From Hermatobates lingyangjiaoensis (lineage: Eukaryota > Arthropoda > Insecta > Hemiptera > Hermatobatidae): a DNA stretch of 64,000 nucleotides. The stretch covers positions 62,001 through 126,000 of the forward strand of contig JAPFBL010000603.1 in NCBI GenBank assembly GCA_026182355.1. The letters run 5' to 3'. Positions 1 to 9,974 of this stretch are shown one piece after another; position 1 is the stretch's first letter; the number at the start of each line of letters is the position of its first letter. Under the pieces are notes generated by a model. That model had not been told where the DNA came from. It saw only the letters and a program-made list of their open reading frames with translations, and searched no databases. Position numbers and translations under genes: made by a program.

Positions 1-90
1 ATCGAAGTGAGTTCTGTAGTGTCTTTCTGTGTTCTTTTCTATGTGTTAAAGTGTTTATTGTCCACACGGACCTTTCATTTTATTCGAAGT

Positions 91-121
<31 letters not shown>

Positions 122-202
122 ACTAAAAGAAACGGTCCAGCGGACTTTTTTAAATAAAATAAATTCAAAACGAAGGAAACACACAGAAAGACACAGACAT
201 AA

Positions 203-240
203 CTCACATCGATATTTCGACCATCGTCGTCATCAGGAGG
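203..240 (-). ncRNA. Hammerhead-like motif with exact CUGAUGA
   Basis: Read on the minus strand: CUGAUGA, then CGAC/GUCG stem II, GAAA, then U-A and A-U as minimal stem III with AUC as the cleavage triplet, followed by GAUGUGAG. Stem I is short (GA/UC). The unit is cut by (AT)n at 241. Related fragments lie at the window start and at 55975-56140. Confidence 0.5.
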
Positions 241-309
241 TATATATATATATATATATATATATCAGCTGAAAAACGAAGAAAAGCAACACACAGAGAA
301 AGAGACACA

Positions 310-360
310 CTTATGGTACAAACTCAAATTTTCGGATGATCCGTCTTTAGGAGAAAAGAG
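310..360 (-). ncRNA. Degenerate hammerhead-like motif (family C)
   Basis: Minus strand copy of the unit with CCGAAAATTTGAGT; its core reads CUAAAGA instead of CUGAAGA, so it should be inactive. It sits between (AT)n tracts at 241-265 and 425-450. Confidence 0.4.
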
Positions 361-513
361 AATGGGCGACCAAGCACGCCCATTTGGGTCCAGTTTGGTT
401 CGTTTTTTTCGAATGTTGAGTGAAATATATATATATATATATATATATAAAGGGCAAAAAGGTGATTCCAAATATTAACCCTGACCCAATTCTGGGAAGA
501 AAAAGTGTTTATG

Positions 514-544
<31 letters not shown>

Positions 545-599
545 GCACTTTTTCATTGGACATACGACCAGAATCGGACAAATATAGTTCAATATAGAA

Positions 600-885
600 A
601 AAGAAACATAAAGAAATTAAAAGCACAGACTTACAGTCTCTAATGTTTGGTTTGAACCGTCTTCAGGAGTGATAAGGGAGGAAACCAAGCGGACTGGTTC
701 AGAAACGGTTGGTCATACACCGACGCCAACAAAGAAATGGTCTGTAAGTCCGTCATTGTTGGCGTGGGTGTGTGGCCAAACGTCTCTGAACCAGTGCGCT
801 TGGTTTCCCTCGGTTATCCTTCCTAAAGATGATTCAAACCAAAAATTAGAGACTGTAAGTGTGGGCTTTTAATTTCTCTATGTTT
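600..885. repeat. Palindromic ribozyme locus, family B
   Basis: Head-to-head arms: antisense unit at about 632-676 and sense unit at about 815-863, joined by an inverted repeat built on GGTTTCCCTC and CCAGTGCGCTTGG. The sense core is CUAAAGA (mutated). Arms are clearly diverged, so this is an older copy than 11575-11960. Confidence 0.55.
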
Positions 886-1119
886 CTTTTTCTCAATTGA
901 TTTATACTCGTATATATGTAAAACACAATGAGGTATTGACTGGTTTTGTTTTATGGGTGATATTGGTATACTGTGCAGATGATTAAAAGTGGTTAATTGA
1001 TGGTCAATTGACACAGATTCAATTCTGATTTTTAGCAATTGTCTTGTGTCAATCTACTTTTGGAGATAAAAGTTAAAGAAGGATATTACACACACACACA
1101 CACATAATATATATGTATG

Positions 1120-1413
1120 ATCAAACTATAATCAGAAATGGGAAAACAAGACTAAGATCTTTCAACCGTAACAAGCGGTCTTCGTCACAGTCAAAAACCC
1201 AACTTACATTATAGTAATATTTAGTAATATAGTAATATACTATACCATATATTATAGTATAATATACTATATAGTAATAGTAAAACCCTTGAGTTGGATT
1301 TTTGACTCTGACGAAGACCACTTGTTACGGTTGAAAGATCTTAGTCTTGTTTTCCCATTTCTTATTGTGGTTTGATCATTGATTGTTATTTCACGTTTTT
1401 ATGTGAAATCTTT

Positions 1414-1420
<7 letters not shown>
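1120..1420. repeat. Palindromic ribozyme locus, family A
   Basis: Antisense hammerhead unit 1150-1192 and sense unit 1304-1346 face each other across an AT-rich centre. The sense unit has an intact CUGACGA core, GAAAGAUC and stem I GACU/AGUC. The antisense one reads CUGUGACGA and is damaged. The right arm runs on through TGTGGTTTGATCATTGATTG to an (AT)n tract at 1421-1453. Confidence 0.65.
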
Positions 1421-1456
<36 letters not shown>

Positions 1457-1479
1457 AATAACGCCTATTTTCCAACAGG

Positions 1480-1780
1480 CCATACCAGATTATCCAGGTA
1501 GTAGGTGACTCCAAACACCCTACCTTAATCCTCCATCTAAACTAACAATCCTACTATTATTCTCATTATTGTCCTGATGATGAATGTGGTACATTCGAAC
1601 GAAACATGTCGATTAGTAATATTGGTGATAAGCTTTATAGTTTTAATGAAGAGACGAGGAATGTTTTCCGGAAACTGGAGAAATTGTGTAAGAAACATAT
1701 ACAATGCAAATATGGGGCGTTATTTAACAATTTATGTTTAAATGAAGGACTGCTTCCACCTTTTACAAATATATATATAT
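1480..1780 (+). mobile_element. Penelope-like 5' fragment: ribozyme-like hairpin plus N-terminal coding
   Basis: A CUGAUGA core at about 1574 is followed by a 6-bp hairpin (GAAUGU/ACAUUC) and CGAAACAUGUCG. The ATG inside that last motif opens a frame from 1606: MSISNIGDKLYSF, then a charged segment, then FNNLCLNEGLLPPFTNIY. The end matches the conserved beginning of Penelope-like ORFs (FN-x-x-C-x-x-EGLLP-x-x-TNIY). It runs straight into (TA)n at 1770. The extra GAAC between stem II and GAAAC makes ribozyme activity doubtful. Confidence 0.6.
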
Positions 1781-1782
1781 AT

Positions 1783-2011
1783 ATATACCTCATTAAAGAT
1801 CTTGCCAACATTAAGTTTAGTATGTTTCCTACATACCTTTTCAAGGTTTCGAATGCTACCTTTCCATCTCTGTGGTACCATATAAATTAACTCACCGATT
1901 CCTTGATTAGCATTCGAAACCTTGAAAAGGTATGTAGGAAACATACTAAACTTAATGTTGGCAAGATCTTTAATGAGGTATGTTTAAAAGAAGGTCTGCT
2001 CCCAAAGTATA

Positions 2012-2022
<11 letters not shown>
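1783..2022. mobile_element. Inverted pair of Penelope-like N-terminal fragments
   Basis: The + strand at 1902-2020 encodes IRNLEKVCRKHTKLNVGK, then IFNEVCLKEGLLPKYTNIY, ending in (TA)n. The minus strand of 1783-1885 carries the same coding in mirror image, so the locus is a foldback centred near 1890. Confidence 0.6.
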
Positions 2023-2039
<17 letters not shown>

Positions 2040-2048
<9 letters not shown>

Positions 2049-2176
2049 ATAAATGGGCAGCAAATCTTCTTCTAAACAAATGTTGTTGAAGGCCACAGCG
2101 GCTTCAGTATTTACGATCTGAAGATAGATCGTAAATACTGAAGCCGCTGTGGCCTTCAACAATATATATATATATA
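2040..2176. mobile_element. Foldback of a Penelope-like N-terminal fragment
   Basis: Near-perfect palindrome: about 38-bp arms at 2083-2120 and 2125-2162 (GAAGGCCACAGCGGCTTCAG and its complement). The minus strand reads VNTEAAVAFNNICLEEDLLP, the Penelope-like ORF start. (AT)n bounds both ends. Confidence 0.55.
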
Positions 2177-3011
2177 AAGGAAAAAGAAATCAAGTTTAAT
2201 TAATTTAAAGATACTTTCTCTCTGACTGAAAATACATGTGCAACTCTTGGTTATCAATCATGATAATGGTGTTTGCATGCAAGACAGAGTAAATCATTAT
2301 TTCGTCCCTACGAGTTGTCAGTTCATGTTACCTGGTTGATGAATTTTACTCATAAATCACGTTATAGAGGGCATTTAATGTTCATATTAAAGCCAAGGCT
2401 GTTGAGCATTCGTCTCAATGCCTCCATTCAGTTCAGTTTCTGGTTTCTGTCACTCCTCCCCCATACACCTGTCTTCTCTTCGAACTAAAGAGACATTCAT
2501 TAAAACTTTCTTTCATTCAATTTGATGACATCATCTGTCCCAGTTATAAACTCATTTATAGTTGACTCAAATATTAAGAGGAAATCATTGAAACATCTAC
2601 ATTTTAAAGGAATGAAACCAACTCATCACAAGAGGCTATTTATTTTTTTTTTTTTTTGACAGGTATGTCAACTAAATTTTGACATTCGTGTTTCCTGAAA
2701 TAAAAGAAAAATATTATATTTTCTTGTAAAGTATTTTTTTTTATTATATTCAAAAATCACTTTTGTGACATGTTTTTAAACATTAATACCATACCGTTGG
2801 ACCTTCTCCAGTTGATCTGTATTATATACACTGCTTAAATTTAGTTTAAAGTCGTCAGCATAGAATATTGTTTGGCTTATAAACCTAATTCAATATCGAT
2901 TCAGGTATATTTTGATCAAAGTTATAATTTATAGGATAAAAAGCTAATAATGTAGTCTCCACATTTACAAGTTTAATAGTCTAAACATCGCGTTTCGAAT
3001 ACATAGTGTTT

Positions 3012-3207
3012 AGGTTGCAGTGGCAGTTCCACAAGGGAACACACTTACGCCGAGCATTGGCCCTTTGTGATACCACACAATTAAGATTGATTCTACAAGT
3101 GGGAGTTCTAAATTTTGCCTAACTCAAATGTATTTAGAGTAGGGATCTTTAACGAGTACCTGACATCGTACAGGCTCGAGACCGACAGTTTAACGACGTG
3201 CTCAGAT
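3012..3207 (-). mobile_element. tRNA-derived SINE, 5' truncated
   Basis: Minus strand copy of the SINE body: tail side AGGTTGCAGTGGCAG, then the conserved GGCCCTTTGTGATACC and CCTGACATCGTACAGGCTCG blocks. The tRNA-like head is missing, replaced by a 25-A tract. Confidence 0.8.
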
Positions 3208-3243
<36 letters not shown>

Positions 3244-3470
3244 CATGGAGTTATCAACTTAGTAGTGTAGTATCAAATAAATAATACAAAATAAAATTAC
3301 ATAATGGAAAGATACCTAATATCTGTCAGTGACTGTGATGCTTGGGTATGCATGTCATTGTTTTTTTATTTTATACTATACTACAAAGTTGACAACTCTA
3401 TGATGTGATTGTGATTTTTAGTTTTATACCTGAAGAAGAGGACTACGTGTTCGAAACGCATTGTCTAGAC

Positions 3471-3798
3471 CAGGAATTGTCAATGGGGGTGAAATTCACC
3501 CCCAGGGGTGAATTTTGGGTTATCAGGGGGTGGATTGTGACAACAATAAGTTAACAGAGTGAGGGAAGCTATAATTGGTTTTGGCAACTTAGTTATAAAT
3601 TAAAAAATACTATTTTGATGTATATCTATGTTATACATGCATCAAACATTGTAATTAGCATTTAATTTGGAAAATCCTATTACAAACATAATCAATGTAA
3701 AGTTGAAACTACGTTGGTAAGAAGAGGAGGTGGGGGGAATGACATTGTAGGGAATGGCGAGAGGGTTGAATAGGTCAAGGAAAGCTGAGAAACCCCTG
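3471..3798. mobile_element. hAT-type MITE inside a ribozyme motif
   Basis: 328 bp with ends CAGGAATTGTCAA and (complement) CAGGGGTTTCTCA. Flanking 8-mers GTCTAGAC and GTTTGGAC agree at 6 of 8. Removing the element restores the family D sequence across the junction, which supports the insertion. No transposase coding. Confidence 0.6.
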
Positions 3799-3986
3799 GT
3801 TTGGACTATTCAACTTGTATATGTGGAGACTGTTTTAAAGTTTTTTACCATAAAATTGGTAAATACTATATAATAATTGATTATTCGACTTTAGAAGTTA
3901 CAATTTTTAAAGAATAGTTATTTTTTTTACTAAGTTATACAATTGTAGGGTAAAAATCTAATGAAATGGTCTCCACATATAAAAAT

Positions 3987-4040
3987 TTAATGATATAAAC
4001 AACGCGTTTCGAACAGGTAGTGTTCTTCCTCAGGCATTAA
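3987..4040 (-). ncRNA. Hammerhead-like ribozyme, family D, antisense copy
   Basis: Mirror copy of 4758-4811 in the left terminal repeat. The core CUGAGGA and GAAACGCGUU are kept; stem II reads GAACAC/CUGUUC with one changed pair. Confidence 0.5.
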
Positions 4041-4376
4041 CTAAAAAATACAATGACACCAGAGAGTTATCTATAGTACAAAGTAAATAAGTACAAAAAT
4101 TAATATAAAATAAAATAAGGCGGAAAGTACGAACCTAAGGATGAGTACCTCTGAATAAGACTGACTGGTAATGGAATGGACATGGGTGGGGGTATAGGGT
4201 ATCTGTTTCTTATTCGAAGGCAGGTACATTACATTGTAATTTTTTTTCTCTTAAAAGTTAGGCTGAGCCTTTACATTTTCTTTTAGACTAAGTGTAGGAA
4301 ACATATTGAAAATATAACACACAGAGCTGTAACGAAATATAAACCAAATATATGCATAAGGAGAAAGTAGAACTTT

Positions 4377-4718
4377 TTATATATATATATATATATATAA
4401 ATTAAGAAAAGTTGTACATTCGGGAATTTGCTCATTGAAGCAAGTAGAAGAATTATCGCGCACTAGTTTGTTGATTTCATAACCTTCTAAAATAGTTATT
4501 TCCCGGAATTTATTGTTTCTGTGTAGTATTTGTATATTTTGGTCTGGGAAAAATTGGTGGTTAGTGGTGACTAAATGTTTGGCAAAATGGGACATAAATT
4601 GTTTATTGTTGGGGGATTTGGGTTTCTGTTCAGCTTCTTGAGTATGTTCTTTTATTCTTTTGTTGAATGACCTTATTGTCATCCCTATATAATGTGCAGG
4701 GCAATTAGCATTATGCAC
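4377..4718 (-). pseudogene. GIY-YIG endonuclease domain of a Penelope-like element
   Basis: 113 residues on the minus strand. Start-proximal NCPAHYIGMTIRSFNKRIKE carries the YIG motif, with the conserved Arg/Arg-x-x-x-H spacing of the Penelope-type domain. Further in are SHFAKHL and FREITILEGYEI, typical of the domain's second half (H-x-x, E of the active site). The endonuclease nicks target DNA for target-primed reverse transcription. The frame is open over the whole domain but lacks the reverse transcriptase that should precede it, and ends in LYIYIYI from an (AT)n tract, so it is a fragment. Confidence 0.8.
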
Positions 4719-4757
4719 TGCAGAGAGATAACTCTCTGGTGTCGTTGTATTTTTTAG

Positions 4758-4811
4758 TTAATGCCTGAGGAAGAACACTAAGTGTTCGAAACGCGTTGTT
4801 TAAATCATTAA
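4758..4811 (+). ncRNA. Hammerhead-like ribozyme, family D
   Basis: CUGAGGA core, one extra A, stem II GAACAC/GUGUUC with one mismatch-free 3-nt loop region, then GAAAC-GC-GUU as minimal stem III. Distal stem I can form between UUAAUG and CAUUAA. The proximal stem I is poor, so activity is uncertain. It lies in the right terminal repeat of the element at 3950-4870; the left repeat has the mirror copy at 3987-4040. Confidence 0.55.
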
Positions 4812-5344
4812 ATTTTTATATGTGGAGACCATTTCATTAGATTTTTACCCTACAATGAGTAAATACCACATAATAACTGATTGCACTACATTAGAAGTTA
4901 TACAATGTTTCAAAATATAATTTTAAAAAAATAAAAAAAACCCAAGTGGCTTTAGATAAATGAAATAGGAGCTGCAAGGTATTCCCTAAGGCTGACACTC
5001 TCTTGATAGTAGGCTACACCCCAGCTGACGCATAAAGTCCATCACGGAGGGGTAAAGCATCCCTTACCACCCACCCCTATCTGCCTATTTTCTTGATAAA
5101 CTGCTTATCGGTCGGCTATCGGCCTCTCCCATCACTGCTTACCTAGAGTACTCCTAATAATCATTAAACACAAGCACTGCATCAAATTACAACTACCTTT
5201 CCATATCCTCTCCAAACTTTATAGCTCTTAGGCCATAAATAGGTATTATACCTTCTTTAAACAAAAATTTAATTACTTTATTTTTATTATTTATATACAT
5301 AATATAAGTGAATCGCCTTCCTTCCTTCAACGAGGGGAGATCTC

Positions 5345-5420
5345 TTTCACTTCGTCCTCTCTTCTAGTCTTCTCCAGATGACGAACAACAGTTCGAAATA
5401 TTGAATTTAGTAAGTGTGTT
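5345..5420 (+). ncRNA. Degenerate hammerhead-like motif, family I
   Basis: CAGAUGA in place of CUGAUGA, stem II GAAC/GUUC, GAAAUAUU with U-A and A-U minimal stem III, then GAAUUUAGUAAG. Sister copies lie in the palindrome at 16600-16880. Confidence 0.4.
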
Positions 5421-5454
5421 TATTTTAATTTTCTCTTTTTTTTCTGACGTGTTT

Positions 5455-5720
5455 TGTGCAATTTAAAGTTATAGGTATTATTATGTATATATATATATTC
5501 GTATATTTGGGGAACAGTCCTTCATTTATACATGTGAGATTAAATTTTCTGCCCACTTTTGTCTTTATCAGTTTTCTGGATTTGTTTTCCAAATCTCGTA
5601 GTCTTACTTTGATTTCCCTAGGGACTAGGTGTATTAACTCACCATATGATTTGCTGTCCATTTTTTTGTTACCGACGTTTCGGTCTTCTTCGACCATCTA
5701 CAGGGTGATTTTTGAACATA
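5455..5720 (-). mobile_element. Penelope-like N-terminal fragment fused to its ribozyme-like hairpin
   Basis: The minus strand reads MVEEDRNVGNKKMDSKSYGE directly from the hairpin (GGUC-GAAGAA-GACC, then CGAAACGUCGG), continues through a charged coiled segment and ends GRKFNLTCINEGLFPKYTNI in (TA)n at 5485-5500. The core is CUGUAGA instead of CUGANGA. Sister copies: 32585-32830, 33121-33300, 62530-62755. Confidence 0.65.
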
Positions 5721-5849
5721 TATACATACTATTTTAAAACTATTTAATAACTCTTTTAACTAAAACTAAATTCTAACACTCGACTAACAAAATAGAAATA
5801 CCTATAAACATTAAAACTGGCAGGTTGCAATTCCTGTTATACACACACA

Positions 5850-6100
5850 GGTGTGTCTCCAGTTTCTTCATTCCTTGTTGAATTTCCTATATGTTGAGGC
5901 TGGAACTGTCCCATGTGCAACTTCAATACGTTTGCAAAACTTGCAGTTTGAATATTGATACTGGGCCTCTATAATACCTAATCTGTTGTGATCTCATTCT
6001 TGATATAGTATTTCAGTGTTGTTTGTAAGCATTTCCCTGGTCAGCTTCACTTTATGTAACCTTTCTGTGTGAACGATGAACCTAGCTGCAGGAGGACCTG
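5850..6100 (-). pseudogene. Penelope-like endonuclease C-terminus, broken
   Basis: Minus strand translation gives KLTREMLTNNTEILYQE, a stop, then DHNRLGIIEAQYQYSN. It parallels the better preserved copy at 38861-39135 (ITRKMLEKDTKILQKN, NKLRILEVLYIKDLNP). This is the region after the GIY-YIG motif. Stops and frame changes make it a remnant. Confidence 0.5.
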
Positions 6101-6177
6101 CAGGTTATATATATATATAAAGATTTCACATAAACACGTAAAATAACAATCAATGATCAAAAACCAGTTGGGTTTTT

Positions 6178-6220
6178 GACTCTGACGAAGACCGCTTGTT
6201 ACGGTTGAAAGATCTTAGTC
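6178..6220 (+). ncRNA. Hammerhead ribozyme, family A, intact
   Basis: 43 nt: stem I GACU/AGUC, core CUGACGA, one extra A, stem II GACCG/CGGUU (first pair G-U), GAAA, then G-C closing a 2-nt AU loop, cleavage expected after CUU. Beyond an internal loop UGGG upstream can pair with CCCA downstream. The left arm of this palindrome (6118-6165) has lost its ribozyme. Confidence 0.75.
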
Positions 6221-6289
6221 TTGTTTTCCCATTTCTTATTGTGGTTTGATCATTGATATATATATATATATGAATTAAACAGCACAATA

Positions 6290-6480
6290 AACAAATATAT
6301 ATTAATTACAATGCTCTAAGGCCTTTCGTTACAAGATCATCAGAGAGCTAAATCAAACAAACGAAAAATATAAGAATAAGTTAACCTGGTTGATTGAAGT
6401 CTTCAGGATTGCTGGCATCCCTGCCTCAATTTAATGTTCCTAAAACTGAAGGAGTCTTGATCTGCTTACTTATTTCTTTT
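6290..6480 (-). mobile_element. Family F ribozyme unit, antisense
   Basis: Contains a hammerhead-like motif at 6313-6348 (minus): stem I GCUCU/AGAGC, core CUGAUGA, GAAAGG-CCUU. Stem II hardly pairs. The flank to 6480 matches, inverted, the unit at 47985-48185 (GAAGTCTTCA, CAAGACTCCTTCA). A damaged third motif lies at 6568-6605. Confidence 0.55.
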
Positions 6481-7126
6481 ATGAGTGCACTCATAAAGAA
6501 CTTCTATGGAAGTTTAATGAACAATAGTCCGAGACTTTACAAACTAGATGAAATATTAATAAAAGAAGCTCTGTGACGACGTGCTAAACGAAAGGTATCA
6601 GAATGATTACCTTGTTATCTTTTGTGGTGAGTTATTTGAATATATTTTTCAATATATTCTTACTATACTACTCACATACATGTGGTTAAACATACTTGTG
6701 TATATACATAATAACAAACAAGTATGATTAGTAAAGTACAGAGAATTCTCCACTTACCTTCCATACGTTTTACGTTTTTTCTATTTTAATATAAAAAAAG
6801 CAAAAAAAAAATTAATTAAAGTTTGAAAATTATAAAAGAAAGTGGTTGTGTGCGTGCTTTCAATTTGAAATTGCTTCCAGTACAACTTCCAAAAGTAATT
6901 AAATTTTAATAAAAGTTGTTTAATTGAAATTACAAATTCATGTATTTTTGCGTTAATTTAATTTACGTATTTGATATTACATTTATGTTATTATTGTATA
7001 ATATTATATCTATAATATATGATTTAGGGGTGTTATATAAGATACGGTAATTGAATTAATGGATATATAATACAGTATGAACAGTATGCATTACTAGAAC
7101 GTACAGTAACAACTTACGTCGGTTAG

Positions 7127-7142
7127 GTTAGGTTAGGAACGT
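7127..7142 (+). repeat. Short TTAGG run without a SINE
   Basis: Three copies of GGTTA near 7127-7142. Too short for a telomere; no SINE body beside it. Confidence 0.5.
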
Positions 7143-7429
7143 AACTAATACATTAAACGTAACATGTATACGTTACGAGATTCTCAAACTCATTCTCTGT
7201 ATGCATCTTAAAGCGTATCTCTTGATCTGGCAGAGGCAAAAGACGTTTACTGAAGACTATTTAAATAATGGCAAAACTAGTTGAGATTTCAAAATAGCGA
7301 AGAAAATGTATTAGTGGTATTTTCACTTTAAACGAAACAGAGAAGGGTTTTTGATATCGTTGAGGAGGTAGAAAAATCATTGCTTAACCAGGTTAAGAAA
7401 AGTTCATTTGTTTTTACTTTTTTTTTTTT

Positions 7430-7740
7430 AAATGAAAGTACCAATCAAAGAGATGTAGTCAGCACTTCATATTTGAATTTTAAACATTTCTTCAGTAAGC
7501 AAGAACTATTCGATGTGTGTTCTCATTAAAAAAAAAAAATAAAAAAAAAAGAAGAAATTTATGAGGTTTTGAAAATAGCCGATAGAATTGAAGGCTTTGA
7601 TAAATTTTCAGTCATTGTAACAGATGATCCAGCAGCAATGACAGGTAAAAATAATAGATTGATTGAGTTGTCTCGGGAAAACAGATTAACTTATCCAACA
7701 ATCCACTGTATTATTCATCAGGAAGGTTTTTGAGGAAAAT
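7430..7740 (+). pseudogene. hAT/ZBED-like transposase fragment
   Basis: The + strand reads ESTNQRDVVSTSYLNFKHF and FSKQELFDVCSH, an A-rich break (7527-7550), then EEIYEVLKIADRIEGFDKFS, VIVTDDPAAMTG, KNNRLIELSRENRL and TIHCIIHQEGF. The order DESTD-like, TDxxxxMTGK-x-N-G-like and CIIHQE is that of hAT transposases of the ZBED/GTF2I-repeat group. The poly-A interruption and following stop show it is dead. No terminal repeats were identified around it. Confidence 0.65.
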
Positions 7741-8071
7741 CAATCAAGTAGGATCAAGTTTTCAAAACTATGATTAAGATTATAATACCCATGGGAGGTG
7801 AGAACTGAGCTGTTTATACAGACAACAAAGGGATTATTACAAGAATCAAGTTGACTGAGGAGGCAATGTATGAAGACTACTATGAAACAACGACGTAAAT
7901 TAGTTTGAGTGAAGGAAAGCACGCAGAACAGTAGGAAAGAAAATCTCCGTATTTCTCAATAAACAAGTGTCCTCTGATATAACAAATAGAAAAGAATATA
8001 GTCAGTGTTGCCAATCTTCATTAAACTTCAAACAAAGATTCAAAACCTGCCCACGACCTGTATATTCACTT

Positions 8072-8108
8072 GCTCTCTGATGACGTGTTAAACGAAAGGT
8101 CTCAGAGC
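8072..8108 (+). ncRNA. Hammerhead ribozyme, family F
   Basis: Stem I GCUCU/AGAGC is a perfect 5 bp, core CUGAUGA, GAAA, then G-C closing a GU loop and CUC as the cleavage triplet. Stem II is only GU/AC, so activity may be low. Confidence 0.6.
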
Positions 8109-8836
8109 GATTACCTTCTTATTTTTTTTAGAAGAAATTAGGAGACCCAAAATTCTTTTTTTTTAATACTTGACTAATTATTTAAACGTTTTAAACTCGA
8201 GTCTTCAAGAAAAAACAAAACAAACATCATCATGTTTTAATCATCATCGGCTGACATCATCATGTAACTGACAGTGATCCTACTGACGGTTTCTAAAACA
8301 GATAGCTAATACACTTTCCTGACTGTCGTCAGTTAGCTAATGAATTCAAAACATAACAATTTTTCAAACAGCTCCCAAATCTAAGAAATTATTGATAAGT
8401 TTAATATCAATTTTTGACAAAAATTGAAAATATTAAAAGTTGTCTTCTGCTTTATAATAATCCTCTTCGATCTACAATCTATAGATCAGCCACCTAACCT
8501 ACAACTTAAATTATGTGATATGTAAGCTAACATGTTTATAATTAACAGGAAACAACTGGTTCATGAGTTTTTTTTTCAATTCCTGCCTAAAGTGAAATTG
8601 CGACCAAATTTCAAATATTTAAGACTAGAAATATCAGAAATGGGGAAATTTAGGAGAAAAACATCTACGTGCCTCTATACGTGAAACTGTGTTTTCGTCG
8701 ATGAATTTTATAAATAAACATCCAATATTGCTTGGAGTTAGAAACGAGCACCTAACCTGAAGTGCTGAGTTCTTCTTTTTCTTCTCGTTTACGTTTTCTT
8801 TAATCTTTAACTTTGATATAATAGCACTGAAATTAT

Positions 8837-8867
<31 letters not shown>

Positions 8868-9156
8868 ATGTTGTAATTAAATTTGCTTTTTCAATACATT
8901 TAAAAAAAATTACATAATTTCCCCGGTCTATTTAATTCATTTTTATAATACCATCTTACATTAATTTCAAGAAAAAAAGGGGAAAAGTATAGCAATATTT
9001 TGATTAATAATGTTAGGTTTCCTCTTATACTAAAAATAGTTTCCGCCAAAACTGGTTCCTCTGTGTGGTATAGCTGTACTAGTTTAAGTTTTGTATTGTT
9101 GAGCATATTGAAAATACTTGAACCTACTCATACATGTTTCATTTCTACTAGAAAAG

Positions 9157-9487
9157 TTAGGTTAGGTTAGGTTAGGTTGCAGTGGCAGTTCCTCAAGGGA
9201 ACACACTTAGGCCGAGCATTGGCCCTTTATGATACCACAAAATGAAGATTGATTCTACAGTGGGAGTCCTAAATTTTGCCGAACTCAAGTGTATTTAGAT
9301 TAGGGATCTTTAACGAGTACCTGACATCGTACAGGCTCGGGACCGACGGTTTAACGTCCTTCTCCGAGGGACGACCGTGCTCAGATTTATTCACCTCCCG
9401 GGTGAATAAATCGAGGGCCAGGTGAGGATCGAACCCCGGTCCTATCAGTTCAGAGGCAAACACTTAACCACTGAGCTAGCCTGACCC
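9157..9487 (-). mobile_element. tRNA-derived SINE, full length, telomere-repeat tail
   Basis: Minus strand. Head GGTCAGGCTAGCTCAGTGG carries the A box and GGGGTTCGATCC the B box of an RNA polymerase III promoter; then the SINE body; then a tail of four AACCT units (GGTTA runs at 9157-9177). A direct 10-mer ACTAGAAAAG precedes it at 9147 and recurs at 9975 after a second SINE head. Confidence 0.9.
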
Positions 9488-9805
9488 CTTAAACATTTTA
9501 GATTATTTTAATGTTTATGTCTAATAGGAGGTTTCAGGCCTAAATTAGATAAATTATTTCCAAAATATTATGTTTTTATATCAATTAGTAAAACAATTTC
9601 ATCCAGTCAATTAGATTATTCCTTACTTCTCTAATAAACCTATTTATGTTAATGCTGATTAATATTGTTTTAAGTTTCGTTGATAATAGTTTTAAATATT
9701 TTGCTTTGAAGACTTAGAGATTCGCTTGATAAAAGGTGGACTTTACATACGTTGTTCTATGCAATTATCCAGGATAACCATTTTGTCCTGTAATTTAACT
9801 TTGCC
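9488..9805 (-). repeat. Dispersed repeat between two SINE heads
   Basis: About 9522-9805 is the reverse complement of 19602-19876 (shared blocks such as TTATCCAGGATAACC and AATAATCTAATTGA). No coding seen. It may be the body of a longer element that carries SINE-derived ends. Confidence 0.6.
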
Positions 9806-9974
9806 TGACATCGTACAGGCTCGGGACCGACAGTTTAACGTCCTTCTCCGAGGGACGACCGTGCTTAGATTTATTCACCTCCTGGCATGAATAAATCGAG
9901 GGCCAGGTGGGTGATCGAACTCCGGTCCTATCAGATCAGAGGTGAACACGTAACCACTGAGCTAGCCTGACCCC
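9806..9974 (-). mobile_element. SINE head fragment
   Basis: Minus strand: only the tRNA-like head and the first half of the body, from CCTGACATCGTACAGG to the GGGGTCAGGCTAGCTCAG end. It repeats the head-proximal part of the SINE at 9157-9487. Confidence 0.85.

Larger units (their letters stand above)
2930..3860. mobile_element. Family D ribozyme palindrome with two later insertions
   Basis: The left antisense arm (about 2935-3011, with GTCTCCACAT and CGCGTTTCGAA) and the right sense arm (3360-3470 plus 3799-3860, ending TATGTGGAGAC) are mirror copies of a Penelope-like terminal repeat. A SINE (3012-3207) is inserted in the left arm. A hAT-type MITE (3471-3798) is inserted in stem I of the right ribozyme motif, whose core is CUGAAGA with CGAAACGC. 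The A tract at 3208-3238 follows the SINE fragment. Confidence 0.6.
3950..4870 (-). mobile_element. Truncated Penelope-like element with inverted terminal repeats
   Basis: The terminal blocks are mirror images. Left 3955-4070 runs antisense from GTAGGGTAAAAATCTAATG through CGCGTTTCGAAC to GAGAGTTATC. Right 4725-4855 runs the same blocks in sense. Each carries a hammerhead-like motif. Between them lies a GIY-YIG endonuclease fragment on the minus strand and an (AT)n tract at 4378-4399. Penelope-like elements are known to have such pseudo-LTRs in direct or inverted orientation. No reverse transcriptase is left. Confidence 0.75.

Noticed and set aside
7127..7142. TTAGG run as a chromosome end or telomere
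   Set aside because: Only three units, internal to the window; elsewhere the same pentamer is just the SINE tail.
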